64,000 nucleotides of DNA from Dichomitus squalens LYAD-421 SS1 (taxonomy: Eukaryota; Basidiomycota; Agaricomycetes; Polyporales; Polyporaceae): contig NW_006766950.1 of the NCBI RefSeq assembly GCF_000275845.1, forward strand, positions 84,534-148,533, given 5' to 3'. Of this stretch, positions 10,210 through 22,849 are shown piece after piece. The position numbers and the translations under genes were made by a program. The notes under the pieces are model-generated. The model had not been told where the DNA came from, did not search any database, and saw only the letters and a program-made list of their open reading frames with translations. The first letter of the stretch is position 1, and the number at the start of each line of letters is the position of its first letter.

Positions 10210-12631
10210 CCTCTTTGCTGCAGTTATTTTCGCGATTAACACGGAGGAGAGGCGGTGGTGGCACTGACCGACAGTTTGTCGCGTTCACAAGGATGTGGAA
10301 ACAGAAGGGCGATATGGGGACAATTGGGGTATCGTTGTATGTCTCCTAGCGATCCATAGCATTGGGCTGGGGACCACCACAGAATGTCGTGCCAGGCAGG
10401 TTGCCAATCAGACGTCGAGGGTTTGAAAATATGTCAGAAGAAGTCACCGTGGGCAGCATACTTGGCAACGAACGGACCTTAGCTTCGGCATATGCACGAT
10501 GCGCCTACGCGTCCATGGGAGTGGGGTTCGGCTATCGCATCGACCGCAGAACAGTTTCGCATACATGTTCTATTTAGCACCGCGAAGTACTTACATATTT
10601 ATGGCTATTCATGGTAACGGATGTGCGCCTTGTTCGTCCTAGGATATATCAGGAGATAGTGCCATTTCCTTCGTCGCTGGCGGGGCTCGAACATAGCTTG
10701 GGAACGTCCGCAAACCGCGAGAGCGGCTCAGAACTACGACAAAGTGCTGCTCAATGATGCTTGACGAAGTGCATATTCGTGAGCTCATCTCTTCCGCCAC
10801 TTGTAGGCGCAAGCTGCCTCTTGGCAAGGATCGCACAGCCGCCGATCTCCGGGGACTCCGTCGGTTCCGTTAGGTGCCTAGCGGAGACCCAAGAGATTTG
10901 AACCGCGTTTCCTGATTGGCAGTCTGGATTTACAGTTTCAGACCTGTTCGTATTGACAGGTACAGTGTCGGCCGAGAAAAGCACAAGAATGATCTCGTGG
11001 CGATTCTACAGCGATCCAGGGGCAACAACTCTATGTCGCTCTCGAGAACTCCCATGGTGCCGAGCAGCGCATTTACTGGACCCCAATTCGAGCGGAGCAG
11101 AACGCGCGGGGACGTACCTCGAAGCTCTCCAAATGTAAGCAACCGCAGAATATGCATCGCAATGCCAGCCTTCTACGATGGGTATCAGACAATGCAGCTG
11201 GAAATGTTGATTTACGGTGAAGGAAGCTGCTAGGGAAGCATACGGTGGATACGGGAAAGTTGAGAACTTTACGTGGTGGCTTGTTGGTTGTTGAGTGGCA
11301 GGACATTCGTACTCCGCTATACAGCCGCCAGGTGCCGAAAGTCAGTTGCCGCTAGCGCTTTCACTTATACCTTGGCTCTGCCGAGTCGCTGAAGGAAGTG
11401 GTATCTTGTTTTCCTCACTTTAGCTCATCTATTCTTTGCACCTTGAGAGGCTTGTCGATCGGTTGCGGGAAATTCAGTCCAACTGGAGCCGCTCCCTGAT
11501 AGATGCTTCCCACTACCTAAGATGCCGACCCCTTTGCCCGTGAGACGCATCTACACTGGTGGGGCTACCGTGAGGCGGCACCGAACGCGACTAGTACTAT
11601 AGGCGGAGCATTTCGGCTACCACTGACAGTTCTCTGATTACTATTCGTCGCCGCTCCTATTTGCTGTTGCAATCGGACTATGGAGGCATCCTGTGGACAA
11701 CAAAGTTGTGACCCAAACCTGAGCAGGTATGTTTGCAGATAACTTTGCGGGCCCAGATTAGTGGTCAGAGCTGGCACGAGTTTTACCGTGCTAGCTGTGC
11801 TTTCCGTTCAATGTTAGTCAAAGTCATTCATTCGCCGATATTATACTCCGTATCAGCGAACAAGAACAAGTGTGGCGTGGACATTACGCTATGCTTGAAA
11901 CTACTGCTGGTGGTAGATTCGTGAAAGTCACTGAGGCATTTGGGGCTGAGTAGGGATTGAACGGCTTGTCTCTACATGGTTGAAATAACCGCTTACCACC
12001 GTTCTTAGATTAGGATTTGGATTAGTCCTTATGACAGCATCACCATGCTCGAGGACACCATTGCCCGCTCACATGGCTGTAATACTCTTCTACCCCATCC
12101 AGACGCCTGAGTTCTGTGTCAACACATTTCACGTCAACGGAGTCAGCGGCGTTCCGATGTCTGCTGGTCATCCTCTCTGAGCTACTTCGGTTGTTGCACT
12201 AGGTCTACGCTGTCTCTTTCTGTCGATCGTGCGCGATGTCAAGCATCTTGGCGCTGCTCACCTTGGACGAAATCAATGTCAGCCAATCGCATCCCCTGTC
12301 GCAGTGAGACCGCAGACTCTACTCGAATACATAGAGTACGAATCAAGAGCATAGTGAGTAGATACTACATAGAGCTGCAGCGTACGCAACTATCTTATAC
12401 AGAACGAGCCATTGCATGGACTCAGGATATCACAGTGGATCATCCCGCACCCATGAAAGAGAATACCCAAGTATCCCACGAGCGATGTTGTGGCTCAGGT
12501 GTGGCTGGTTAATCTCCGCTCATCGTGGTGCGATGTCCGCAGCATAGGTATAGACAACGAAAGAAGGCCAGAGGTATGAGGATGTGAAGACAGGCCTGAC
12601 AGCGTCAGGTGAGAACGATTGAACCTAGAAC
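10210..12631. other. Intergenic region, no gene recognised
   Basis: Peroxidase promoter at the left and the 3' flank of the coiled-coil gene at the right. Short open frames have no protein-like composition. A GGCTCGAAC string near 10690 resembles a tRNA T-arm but does not fold as one. Confidence 0.4.
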
Positions 12632-13744
12632 CTACGCAGTGACCCGGTGATACCGTACCGTCGACACACGTCGATCGAGCGCGGCAAACGCAGCGTCGTT
12701 CAGCTGGGCAAGGGGCCCGGAGAACATGGCCTCTTGCCCTAGAGAAACGACGACGCCCCGGAGTCCGGAGACGACATCACCCATGGAGCGCATGATCGAG
12801 ATGCTTGTCGCGCTGTTCAGCGCGCCGTTGACTGAGCGCAGGCATTCGTGGATGCGCACAGACAGCTCGGCAAGGGACGCGCGCGCAGTCTCGAGCGCAC
12901 GAGCATCGGCAGCGAGGTCTTTGGCCTTCTGCCTGAGCGCGTCTATGCGGGAACAGAGGCGGAGCCCCTCCGCGCGTTCGTTCTCGAGTTTTTGGGTCTG
13001 GACCTGCAGTTGATCACGAGCGGTCCGTAGTTGCGACTCGAGCCGAGATACGATTTCCTTCTGTTCGTCAACGGGCGCTTGGAGCGCCTCGCGGTCCACG
13101 ATGGCTAGGACGTCGACAAAACTAGTTTCTGAGGCTCGGGGTATGAGGGCGATTATAAGGGCACCCTGAGTGCAACAACAACAATGAGCTTTCCGGCACA
13201 TGCGGTGAGGGACTGGATACCTACCCCTAAGCGTGCAAGATCTCGCGTTCTCGTTTTCCTCTCTAAGCGGGACTCGGCCCTATCGAGCTCGTGTTCTGCC
13301 TGGTGGAACTCTGCGTTCAGATTCACGATATGGGCGTTGAGGATCTGGATACGCTCCTCCGTGGCACCAGCGAGATAGTCCGCCTCCCCGAGCTCGAAGG
13401 AGGTCTTTTGGAGGGCGTCCTCGACGTCACGGCCTTCGCCCAGGTTCCTCATGAGGCGCTCTCCCGTCTCCATGAGCCATCGAGAGACCGTGGCATGAGC
13501 GGAACCGAGGCTCTGACCGAAAGGCGTCAGTAACAGTACCAGAGTGGGCGCGAAGACTCACCTCGACCACCATCTGGCTAAATGCAAGAAATTGCCCAAG
13601 CGTTGCCTGAGGGTAGTTCTTCTCGATGAGCTCCGACCCGGTCGTCGGTCGAGTGTTGTCCTGAAGTAGTACGACAACGCCGTTGAGGGCGCAGATAGCG
13701 CGCTGCACGTCTGAGACAATCAAAGGCTTGTAGTCGGAGTCCAT
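12632..13744 (-). CDS. Coiled-coil hypothetical protein
   Basis: Three exons on the minus strand, 13562-13744, 13225-13512 and 12632-13165, all joined in phase 0 by clean GT-AG introns, give 334 residues from MDSDYKPLIVSDVQ. An in-frame ATG 39 bases further upstream is possible but less likely. The first ~60 residues are mixed and helical. Residues ~95-260 are rich in Glu/Arg/Leu/Gln heptads (for example QKEIVSRLESQLRTARDQL), typical of a long coiled coil. No signal peptide, membrane span or enzyme motif is present. It could be a structural or scaffold protein; I do not recognise the family. Confidence 0.7.
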
Positions 13745-14727
13745 GGTGCGTAGGGATGCAACGCAGACGAGACGAAGACCCACGGCCCTGGACCCCTACT
13801 TAAGAGCAGGGGTATAACAACTTCGAGCGGACGTCGTGCACGTGTATGCGGCATGGTGATTTTGGGTTGATCGTCCGGGCCTGAACTGGCAAGGCACTAA
13901 TAGTGACATATTCCACATACGGTGAGGGAAGGAGGGCGGAGAGCGAGTGGCTTCTTTTGTCGCATGCAGCTGTCATATCGAGTATTGTGAAGCCTCAATG
14001 CACGGGGGGCAGGGCAGATGTACTTTTTCTGTGAAGGCGGTGGCATCGGCTGTCCTAGACTATAAACAGCTGACTCTGCGAGGCAAACTGCGGGATCGTC
14101 ATTCTTGAGGGGTCGTAGCCCACGGAATTTCTCCGCTGGAAGTGGGCAAGAGAAGAAAGACTGATACTTGCGCAGGCCCGGGCTGAAGCGCTGAGCGCTA
14201 TGCTATGGTCAAGCCGAGAGTGCTGGTGTACAAATATATCCAAACTCACCGTGGGCGTCCATATGAGCGCTTCTTACTGCATGTAAAGAGGCCTCTGCTA
14301 CTAGGGAGCGACGTTCTGTACACATGCTTTGCGCGACTCTACGCTGGTCAACGCTCAGTCAATATTCTTCGGTATTGCTCAAATAGGACTTTGTGCGCTT
14401 GTCAGTGGGATACGGATGTCGCCTCCCAGCGATTCCGATGAAGTCGACTTCTCATCGTTCGCGTCGTGGGACCGGATGCGCTGTGTTGCGTACTGTCTAC
14501 TCTGACGCTCTTAGCTCCGAGACTTATTGGCTTTGCAACGGCTCTATAACGCAGTGATACAAGGACGCTTCTCCAATTAGAGGCCAAAGTGTCGACCTGA
14601 CGCTTCTTGGAAAGTGCGGGCCCGGCGGCTCCGCGTCAGCACAGACATACATACAAATCGATGGTCTTTGTCGGAACCTTCGACGATGCCGTTGTCTGTG
14701 CATCCGCTTGAACCATTTTATATTCCT
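13745..14727. other. Intergenic region, nothing recognised
   Basis: 5' flank of the coiled-coil gene up to the start of the duplicated block. No supported feature. Confidence 0.35.
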
Positions 14728-15473
14728 TGTGAGTCCAGTCCTTGTATCCCGTCTTACCTACTTAACTCATTGGTCAACGCCAAGCAACGTCCGACAATGA
14801 CGGTGCTTCCACGGCCGTTGACGTCGCTTGCGAAACTCGGACCGGTTCAGAGGGACTCCACATACACATCACCAACGACTTGCTACAATTGGCACCTAGT
14901 TCCTGGCTTTAAGCTGGGCGATGCCCAGCGATGTCGCATCACCGGGCAGATCAGCCTGTTTCACATCCTTCCAATTAGTCCGGTCTATAGAACATCAACT
15001 CGGAAATGACAGCCCTAGCGTCGGAAGATGATACTTGCAGGCTTCATACGTCATTCCTGTCACATGTGTCTAACGCTAGCTCCGACTTCCATTCAGCCAT
15101 GAGTGTGGTTAATCGAGTGCGATGCACCCATTGACAGTGTCCCATCTTCCCCACATCCAAATACAATCTTAAGCAGGCAAGCCCTCCTCTCCTACGACAT
15201 ATTGACTCTAATGATTCAAGTCGTGCCTCAGGCTTCGTAGCATGACCACTGACGACAGTCTGTCTTGTGAAGGAGCCGAAATAGTTCACGGACGATCTCG
15301 GCTTGGGACAAAGGTCTGATGGAGAGAAGAGCTTGGGAGGAACCGACTCTACCGGTGACATCGGATGCACGGTCAATCAGGAATGGGCTGCCAAACACCG
15401 AATGACGCTCTTGGCGCATACGCAAATCTTAGCGCAACATCGGTACAGGTCTGGCCCAAAAGCTATATTAGCG

Positions 15474-15480
15474 TCGCCTT
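15474..15480 (+). promoter_or_regulatory. TATA-like box of the first DUF5648 gene
   Basis: TATATTA 71 bases before the ATG, in the same place as TATATAAG in the paralogous promoter. Confidence 0.45.
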
Positions 15481-15550
15481 TGGCCTTCGAAGCAGACCAG
15501 TATAGCCAATTCTCTCACTTCAGCACTCGCAGTCGATTTCAACGGCCACC

Positions 15551-16151
15551 ATGAAGTTCACTCTCGCCGCCACTTTCGTCTCGACCATCTTCCTCGTCGT
15601 TACTGCTCTTCCTCAGCCCGATGCACCCCGCCTCCAGGTACGTGCGATAGCTCATCTGACTCGTTCCTAGCTAACTCATCATTGGACATAAACAGCGTCG
15701 CACTTGCAATTTCCCTACCGTTCCTCTCCTCCGTGCCTTCAAACCTTCGGTTACGGACCACTACTACACGACCAATGCCACTCTGATGAAGAACGCGGTG
15801 GCCAACCTAGGCTTCGATCGCGAAGGAACTGCCGCGATCGTTCATCCCGACCAGACCCCGATCACGATCCCGCTCTACCAGCTTTACAGCCCTTCTTGGA
15901 CGGACCACTTCTACACTACCTCGGCCAGCGAACGCGACAACGCCGCCCAGAACCTCACATACTTCGAGGAGGGCATCGCCGCTTACGTGTACGAGACGCA
16001 GTTGTGCGGTACCGTGCCGCTGTATAGGATGTACAACCCGTCGTCTACGGATCACTTTTACACGACCAACGCGACGGAGAAGGACAACGCTGTCAATAAG
16101 CTGGGGTACCATTACGAGGGGATCGCTGCCTATGTCAACCCTCAGCCCTGA
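15551..16151 (+). CDS. Secreted DUF5648-repeat protein, copy 1
   Basis: Two exons, 15551-15637 and 15696-16151, encode 180 residues. The first exon is exactly a signal peptide plus short propeptide (MKFTLAATFVSTIFLVVTA, then LPQPDAPRLQ). The second begins RRTCN, so a Kex2-like dibasic site sits at the exon junction. The mature part is three repeats of the DUF5648 type, each built as PLYR(L/M)Y.P..TDHFYTT.A.E.DNA...LGY..EGIAAYV, with two cysteines (CN..., QLCGT). The family occurs in secreted or surface proteins of fungi and bacteria; its biochemical role is not established, so none is claimed. The paralogue at 18485 keeps the same intron position. Confidence 0.9.
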
Positions 16152-16199
16152 AGTGAGTTTTTCGCTGCCGAACCATACGTCGCACTCTAACGAGATGTG

Positions 16200-17570
16200 A
16201 ATTCTGTAGATCTCTGTCCTGCCAAGCTAGCGACCAAATGCGTCGTAGCAAACGATCGGGCTACGTGGACTGGGGGCTTTGAAGTATTGTCTGCTGTTCC
16301 CGTCCAGATTGTCGCTCCTTCGGATAGTACACAGTCTGTATCTGCCTAATAATATCTTTGAGCAATTCCGAAGCCATCTCGGCCATTTTCGTCCGCGTAT
16401 GGATGAAATCAACACCTTCCCCAATTTGCAGGTGTCGAGGGATTGTGAAGTTTGAGTCAAAGCACGCTGGCGGCTGCATCAGTAATCGGAGCGCCGGGCA
16501 ACACCCTAGAAAGCCTACTGTATGCATTAGTCGATGTGCATCAACTGGATTGTCTGGCACGAGCCAGGAAGTAATCTGGGCAGGCGGCGAACCTAGAGCA
16601 CGCAAGCATGGTAACATGTCAGAGTATCATACAGACAATGATACCTCTCCAGCCCATGGCCGTGACCATCTTGTCTTCGGGCTTTGTCGACCTCTACCCG
16701 CAGCGCCGGCATGTTCCCAGTAGACGTGAAGGAGCGCTGGAGGATATCTTCTGGAAGAGGGCTGCCGAGTTGAGAACTTTGGGCTACGAACTTTCCAATA
16801 AGGTAAGGAATGGAAAGTCTTAAGAGAGTGCGATCTCAATAGGCTAGCGTCAGCGTTGGCAGTAGGGTATGATGTCTGCGGTTTCACGACCTTGAGCGTC
16901 GAGTACCCGTATTCAAGGGACCATTAACTAGAGCTCCCTCGTCCAGGCACTGCGGCGACCCCTTCAGTATACAAGACTGAGTTATATGTGATCAAGTAGA
17001 AAAGGACGATTAGTCCTTGATGAGCTAACAGCTCACGAACTCACCCCTCTTCGAGAGGTGGTCTGCTAATGCTGAACTTGAACAGAAGAAAGCCTCGAGG
17101 CTGTAGCGCCGCGTCGGCGTGGTGTGCCGGTGTACAAATAGGGCCAAGCATCGCCGCGGATTCCACTGACCCGAGCCTCAAGTCCGTACATGCCGCTTTC
17201 GTGACTACACATACGTATACCCTGTTCGACGCTCATCTGCTGGTGTGACGATGCTCAAACGCCCCCTACAGGTTGCAATGTAGTGTTATGTGAGTTACTT
17301 GAATCCCAGCTCTCCGATAATATCTGACCGTGCTAGTTGACTGTATGTAATGCAGGCCGCTTGCGTGTATGTGCCCAGTATTGCTCTGAGCTCTACGTTT
17401 TATGTGGCTTGCGACAGGCCTGTAGTACAGTACCGTGGTATGACACATAGTCAACTGACGCATCTCGGATAACGCCGTACAGCCAGATACTCACTGAAAT
17501 CGACAGTCTCCTTGCCTCTTCGGATGGTAGTGCTGGTTGTGGCCACGTTGAAGCTTAACCTGGATAAAAT
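16200..17570. other. Spacer between the duplicated blocks, possible minus-strand gene remnant
   Basis: On the minus strand about 16261-16617 reads a protein-like stretch (around FTIPRHLQIGEGVDFIHTR and AEMASELLKDIIRQIQ). Another open stretch of ~80 codons lies at about 16620-16860. They are not joined by clear splice sites and have no recognisable family. This may be a small gene or a decayed one. Confidence 0.25.
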
Positions 17571-18398
17571 GTCCTGTGAGTCCATCTCCTGCAAGGGGTT
17601 ACCGGAAATATGACCTCAATCGCGAACATCAGGCAATATCTGGCGATATCGGTGCTTCCACGGGTGGTGACGTGGCTGCGAAACCCGAGGACAGATCCCG
17701 AGGCCACCGCACAAACACACCACCAATGACGTGCTACCATTGTTACCGAACCCCTGGCGTGTGGCTGTATTATGATCCGCCAGGATGTACGCTCCCATTT
17801 TACCGAACATTGGTCTACCCGTGGCTGGTCTTCCATCGGAAGGGCGCAAGTAGTGCGGACATAGCGTTGTGTGCGTAAGTTCGTCTATTGAGTAATCGAC
17901 CACTGTTAATTCAATACATCACCGGACACATCAACTTCTTTCGCCTTCGTCTTCCAAGGGACCGGGTCTGCATAACATGAAAGTGACAGCACTAGCGTCC
18001 TAAGATGATCCTTGGATGTTCTGTAAGCCATGCCTCTGATGTGTCTGACGCTAGTCCTAACTTCCATTCAGCCATGAGCACGGCTGATCGAATGCGATTC
18101 TATAGACTTATCATCGGGATGTCCAACTTCGGTCTTCCCTACGTCGGTTTCTGTGCCACCCTACAACACATTATCTCTAACCGGTAGTCCCTTCGACTTT
18201 GCAGTACAATCACTGAACTCTGAAGCTGGGAGAAACGGTCGACGAACGACATGAGCTTCGAAGGCATCCATTACACCGACTCTGTCGGTGACAGCCATTG
18301 CAGTCTGTCAACGGGGAATGGGCAGTGAAACACCGGAGGGAACCCTTTTACTGACTTGCACCCGCTGAATTAGCATCGGTCTGGCTCTTGCTACGAAG

Positions 18399-18406
18399 TA
18401 TATAAG
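18399..18406 (+). promoter_or_regulatory. TATA box of the second DUF5648 gene
   Basis: TATATAAG, 79 bases upstream of the ATG at 18485. Confidence 0.6.
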
Positions 18407-18484
18407 CATCGCCTGGACCGCTGGAGTAGACCAGTGCCCCGCCAGTCATCACTACAGTACTCCAAGTCAATCTCAATTGTCGTC

Positions 18485-19083
18485 ATGAAGTTCACTCTGG
18501 CTGCCGCCTTCATCTCCACCATCTTCCTCAGTGCCACCGCTCTTCCTGAGCCCGAGGCGGCCCGTCTCCAGGTGCGTGTGGCAGCACATCCTATTCAACC
18601 TTGTCTAAGTGATGACTGCATGTAAACCAGCGTCGCACCTGTAACTACCCTACCGTTCCTCTCCTCCGAGCCTGGCAACCTGTGGTCGCGGATCACTTCT
18701 ATACCACGGACGCCACTGAGATGAACAACGCGGTGGCCCTCCTGGGCTACGACCGAGAGGGTAACGCGGCGACGGTTCATCCCGAGCAGACCCCGATCAC
18801 GATCCCGCTCTACCGCGTCTACAACCCCGTTATTTTCGACCACTTCTACACCACCTCGGCCAGCGAACGCGACAACGCCGTCCAGGCCCTTGGGTACTCT
18901 GATGAGGGCATCGCCGCTTACGTGTACGAGACACAGCTGTGCGGTACCGTGCCTCTGTACAGGATGTTCAACGCCGTCGCCACGGACCACTTTTACACGA
19001 CCGACGCGGCTGAGAAGGACAATGCCGTCAACGGAGGATACACTTACGAGGGTATTGCGGCCTATGTGAACCCTCAGCCCTGA
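18485..19083 (+). CDS. Secreted DUF5648-repeat protein, copy 2
   Basis: Paralogue of the gene at 15551. Exons 18485-18571 and 18631-19083 give 179 residues. The first exon is again 87 nt and encodes signal peptide MKFTLAAAFISTIFLSATA plus LPEPEAARLQ; the second opens RRTCNYPTVPLLRAW. Three repeats with DHFYTT, DNAV and EGIAAYV cores follow, ending YVNPQP like its sister. Length, intron position and phase, dibasic junction and both cysteines are conserved, while surface residues between the repeat cores differ. That pattern suggests both copies are under constraint. The biochemical role is unknown. Confidence 0.9.
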
Positions 19084-19297
19084 TGTGAGTTTTTGCCGCG
19101 GATTTGCGAATACCGCTCTAACCAGAAGTGGTTGCCTCAAGTCTCTTTCTTTCCTTCTTGACTAGCGACAATATGTGCCGCAACAAACGGTTAGGCTGCA
19201 CGGAGGGTGTCGAGGTGTTGCTGTGTTGCTTGTAACTCAGATTTGAGACCACCACTCCTTTGGTTGCTTCTTATTCTACACCTGCGTAATCATATTC

Positions 19298-19846
19298 CAC
19301 GGAGATCAGCGCCCTTAGTGATTCTTCATCTGGGCAGGAGGAAATACGGCAGAAGAGCTGACCTGCACAGGTGGCTATGATTGATTGGTGAAGGCTTTAC
19401 TCATTTGACCGTATCTCGGTCTAGTGCACGTCACAACTAGTCAAACGTCAGAGGAAGGTGGGACGAAGCTCGATGGTCGTCGATGAGCGGTCGAGTGTAT
19501 ATGCCCAAACGTGGTGCACGTATTTGGGGCACAGTGTCAGGTTTCCATGCAGAGTTGCGGCAGGGCATCGCTCGGTTAGACAGCTTCCATATAAACCCGA
19601 AGCAGGAGCACGAGGCAGTGTCAGCTTCCCGCTGTCTGCTCGGATTGTGTTATGCATACAGAGGATTATTAGGATTTTAGGTACCACTCCCACTTCGTTT
19701 GATGGCATGGCATACAAACAGCGGACGTCGCCAAGATGCGTCGCAATCCCTGCTAGCGTCTGAACAGGTCAGTATCCGTCAGATCGGCCGTCAATCAGTG
19801 CGCACCTAGTGATGCCTGATATAATCCCGTTCATGTACGGTGTTAG
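19298..19846. other. Intergenic region, nothing recognised
   Basis: 3' flanks of the DUF5648 gene and the convergent HET gene. No supported feature. Confidence 0.4.
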
Positions 19847-21662
19847 CTAGGCTATGGTCACGACGAGGGTGGTAGACGGATTCATGGGACAAGTGGCGAA
19901 AGATAACGTGATGTCGTGGAAGAAGTTCATAATGCCGTAGAATTCCACCGACAGCTTGAAGACCTTCTTGCGGTCCGGCCACTGGCAAATGTGGTCCTCA
20001 GAGCAAGTGTGTTCGGGGACGTTCGGGGGTGATTGTCCTTGGTAGAATCTCAGCGTAGCCCAGTGCGGATAGTCCATCCGAGATGTGGACTGGCATCGGC
20101 CAAGGGATAGGATTATGACTGCCTTGTCGTTGATCTTATGCTTGAACGCAAGGCTCACCGGTGGCGAGCCGTTCCAATCAAAATCTACTCTTGTGAGTGT
20201 TTCGAGCGACCATAGATGTTGTCGTAGGAGACGCTCCAGTTCTTCTTTGCAGAAGCGGAACGGCGTGGACAGGTTTCGGTTGAGGAGAAGCCGCGGACCG
20301 GCGCCCGCGTCTTGCCGAGCCTGCTGGATTATATAGACAACCTTCCACTCTGCGAAGACGCCATTGACGCCCCTTTCGATGAAGTCATCGCTGAGCGCCA
20401 CAGTGCGAAATCGATCCACGCCTGGATGGTAGAGGGGGCGATGGGGGTCTGGGGCGACGGGACATGACTGAAGCAACAGGCCAAGAGGCTTTCCGTCCTT
20501 GTTAGCGCAACACAGAACGGCGACCGAGTAAGATGGATACTCGAATAGCATGACATGGGCACGAAGGCCATAAGGAGTGACGGAGAAAGTGGGAAGCCCC
20601 GGTTGGACAAAGTCAAGTGCGTCTAAGAACACTTCGGTTTCCCCGGTGGAGTCGCTGTATACACCAGACTATGCCATTATTGTAAGCATACACAGCATGA
20701 CCGGAAATGTACAAGTAACCTACCGAGATTGGCTCTCCCTGAGGTAGAGGTGGGCTACGGGGTGGGTTGAAGGAGATTTGGTTACAGGAAGCGAAGGCTG
20801 AGGGAGACATGGCAAGTAGACATGACTTGTCATCGTGGATGTGGGAGTGACGGGAGGACTGGGGAGACGGTGGCGGCATAGACGGCACTGGCCAGCACTG
20901 GCCCCAGGCGAACAGGGAAGTATCAATTGATCGCTTCAAGATTTCCTCCTGAAGCCGCGTGAACGCCTCGCGGCCTTCGCCGTACAACGTGGGCATGTTG
21001 ATGCCGAAGATGCCCATCAAGCAGTACGCCTCGTCCTCCTCCTTGGTCGTTTGGCGAGTCGCTGCCCAGGACATCCTTCGGGCTGCGGATACGTTGGAAA
21101 GCTCCTCTTCTAGTCGAAGGACTTCTACGGGGACCAGGGTAATCTCCTCTAGCAGCCTAGCCAGTTCGCCCTTCGTCCCCAAAACATGCCAGTCGCTCGA
21201 AAGGAAGATGACGATATCCGGCGCGATCAGCTCTTGTAAGGTCCAACCGCGAGTATGCCACCTGCTTCTACGGAATGCGGAATCTCTGCTCGAAAGAATC
21301 CCACCCTTTGGTACGTCCTTGAGGTATGCATAGCACACCTCAGCGAGGCCGTAGAAGCGGTACATTGAGTTGATTGACTCGGACAGCTCAGAGCTGCTTG
21401 TTTTGTCGATGCAACATGTGTCAGCCCACAGCCACTTGTAGCCATGGCGCTCTGCCAGGAAACAACTCTCTCTGAGCTTCGAACATACGCGATCGCGAGG
21501 GTTCTCTCCGGTGAGAGCACACTGCGCACGTAGCGAGCAAAGATCCTGGTAGGTCTGTTCGTAGGGGTCCCAAACATGAGAGAGGATCGCGTATCCTCCC
21601 GGTACGGCTTCAGGCGACGCGAAGTAGTGCAGCTCAGCGCGATCGGTACTCAGCAATCGCAT
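19847..21662 (-). CDS. HET-domain (heterokaryon incompatibility) protein
   Basis: Two exons, 20724-21662 and 19847-20668, joined in phase 0, give 586 residues from MRLLSTDRAELHYF, the usual beginning of basidiomycete HET proteins; a start 10 codons upstream is possible. The HET domain (about residues 20-165) shows all its blocks: GYAILSHVWDP, KWLWADTCCIDK, INSMYRFYGLAEVCYAYLKDV and SRWHTRGWTLQELIAP. A conserved ARRMSWAATRQTTKEEDEAYCLMGIFGI segment follows, typical of the subfamily. The C-terminal ~300 residues are a family-specific region without NACHT, WD40 or ankyrin motifs. HET domains trigger cell death on non-self recognition in ascomycetes; in basidiomycetes the role is mostly inferred. 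Confidence 0.92.
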
Positions 21663-22849
21663 AGCGGAAGGGAAGATGTCTTGTGCAGGCAATTAGCGAA
21701 CGTTAGGCAAGCATGACAAGTACTAGTGAGAGACGTACCATGTAGAGAGCAGAGACAACGTGAGTCACGTATGTAGGGCTATAGGAGCGAAGACGAATGG
21801 GAGAGGATTGTATATCGATGAGCATTGATACGAAAGACGTCGAGAAGGAGAATAGCGGAGGAGACCGGCATCGTAGCACAGCCGCTAATGAAACCTTCCC
21901 TGGCTTCGATTGTCCAGCAGGTGTCAGCGATTGTCTCTCTACCCCGTCAGATGGTCTGAACGTCAGACTGTGCTGGACATCAAAGGATCGCGTTCGGTAT
22001 AGACACCCGAAGTGTATTACGAGAAGGAGGAGAACCAGGAACGAACCGAAGTGCTTGTTCTGATTGTGCAACTGTGAGTGATCACCAGTCCCGTGAGATT
22101 TCTATGTATAGTAGCACAGAACTGATGCTGCTGCACTAGAAGAAGGGACATCCCAGTCACCCTTTGGCGGGCTCAGTAGGACTGAACAAACAATGTCGGA
22201 CGACACAACCAAGACAGCTCCGAGGGAGGGATTCACGGGAAACCACGCAAATTGTAAGGGACCCCAGACAGTCGCTATGTAGCGAGTGTACGCGCGTCTA
22301 CACCATATCAACTTCCACTGTCCCATGCCACCTTCCTAGTGGTGATCGCTCTCATCGCAACCTTCTTTGCAGATGATCTCGCAGACTGTTTTCTCCTATG
22401 CAGCAATCGTCCGCACGAGAGTGACTATCAGGATAAAGTGTAAACCCCGCTAGCAGGCCTAGCTAGCTCCTACGACTATCTGTCCACGCCCAGCTCAAGA
22501 ACCAGTATGGGCATGACATTCATCAGTAAAAGTCAGCGGCAACACTGTAGCGTCCACGTACTGCGAACAATATCCGCCGAGAACACAAGGTTTGGAGTTT
22601 ACCTCGATGCGCGCGCGTGATCTACACTGTCGACTACTCCCTCATGCAGACCAACCCGCATACGTTTGCGCCGACCTAATGGCGGATATCAACCGCAGCG
22701 AGTCAAAATGTGCAGAGGTCCTCGTGGGAGATGGCCACGTCGTCTCTCTCACGACACCATCTTGTCACGAGACATGACGATAAGAAGGGCGATATATACT
22801 TCTTTCTCAGAATGACCACGGACAGTTTCGTTATCTCTTCGTCGTCAAG
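21663..22849. other. Divergent intergenic region between HET gene and permease
   Basis: Shared upstream region of two divergently transcribed genes. Apart from the GATA and TATA motifs near the permease, nothing recognisable is present. Confidence 0.4.
22779..22798 (+). promoter_or_regulatory. GATAAG motif and TATATA box before the permease
   Basis: GATAAG at 22779-22784 and TATATA at 22793-22798, ending 51 bases before the ATG. A GATA site beside an amino-acid permease fits nitrogen-catabolite control; this is inferred. Confidence 0.45.

Larger units (their letters stand above)
14728..16357 (+). repeat. Segmental duplication, copy 1
   Basis: This block and 17571-19297 are diverged direct copies. 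Shared landmarks in the same order are a TGTGAGTCCA start, GGTGCTTCCACGG, a CAACGACTTGCTACAATTG-like stretch, CTAGCGTC followed by AAGATGAT, CTTCCATTCAGCCATGAG, a TATA region, a DUF5648 gene and its 3' flank. The upstream non-coding part is much more diverged than the gene. Confidence 0.75.
17571..19297 (+). repeat. Segmental duplication, copy 2
   Basis: Direct diverged copy of 14728-16357, offset by about 2.9 kb measured from start codon to start codon. Small insertions (for example around 17770-17930) separate otherwise collinear landmarks. Confidence 0.75.

Noticed and set aside
10678..10700. GGCTCGAAC string resembling a tRNA T-arm (minus strand)
   Set aside because: The five-base stems around it do not pair, and no matching D-arm, anticodon arm or acceptor stem is found.
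10890..10915. GATTTGAACC string resembling a tRNA T-arm (minus strand)
   Set aside because: Neither T-stem nor acceptor stem can be formed from the flanks.
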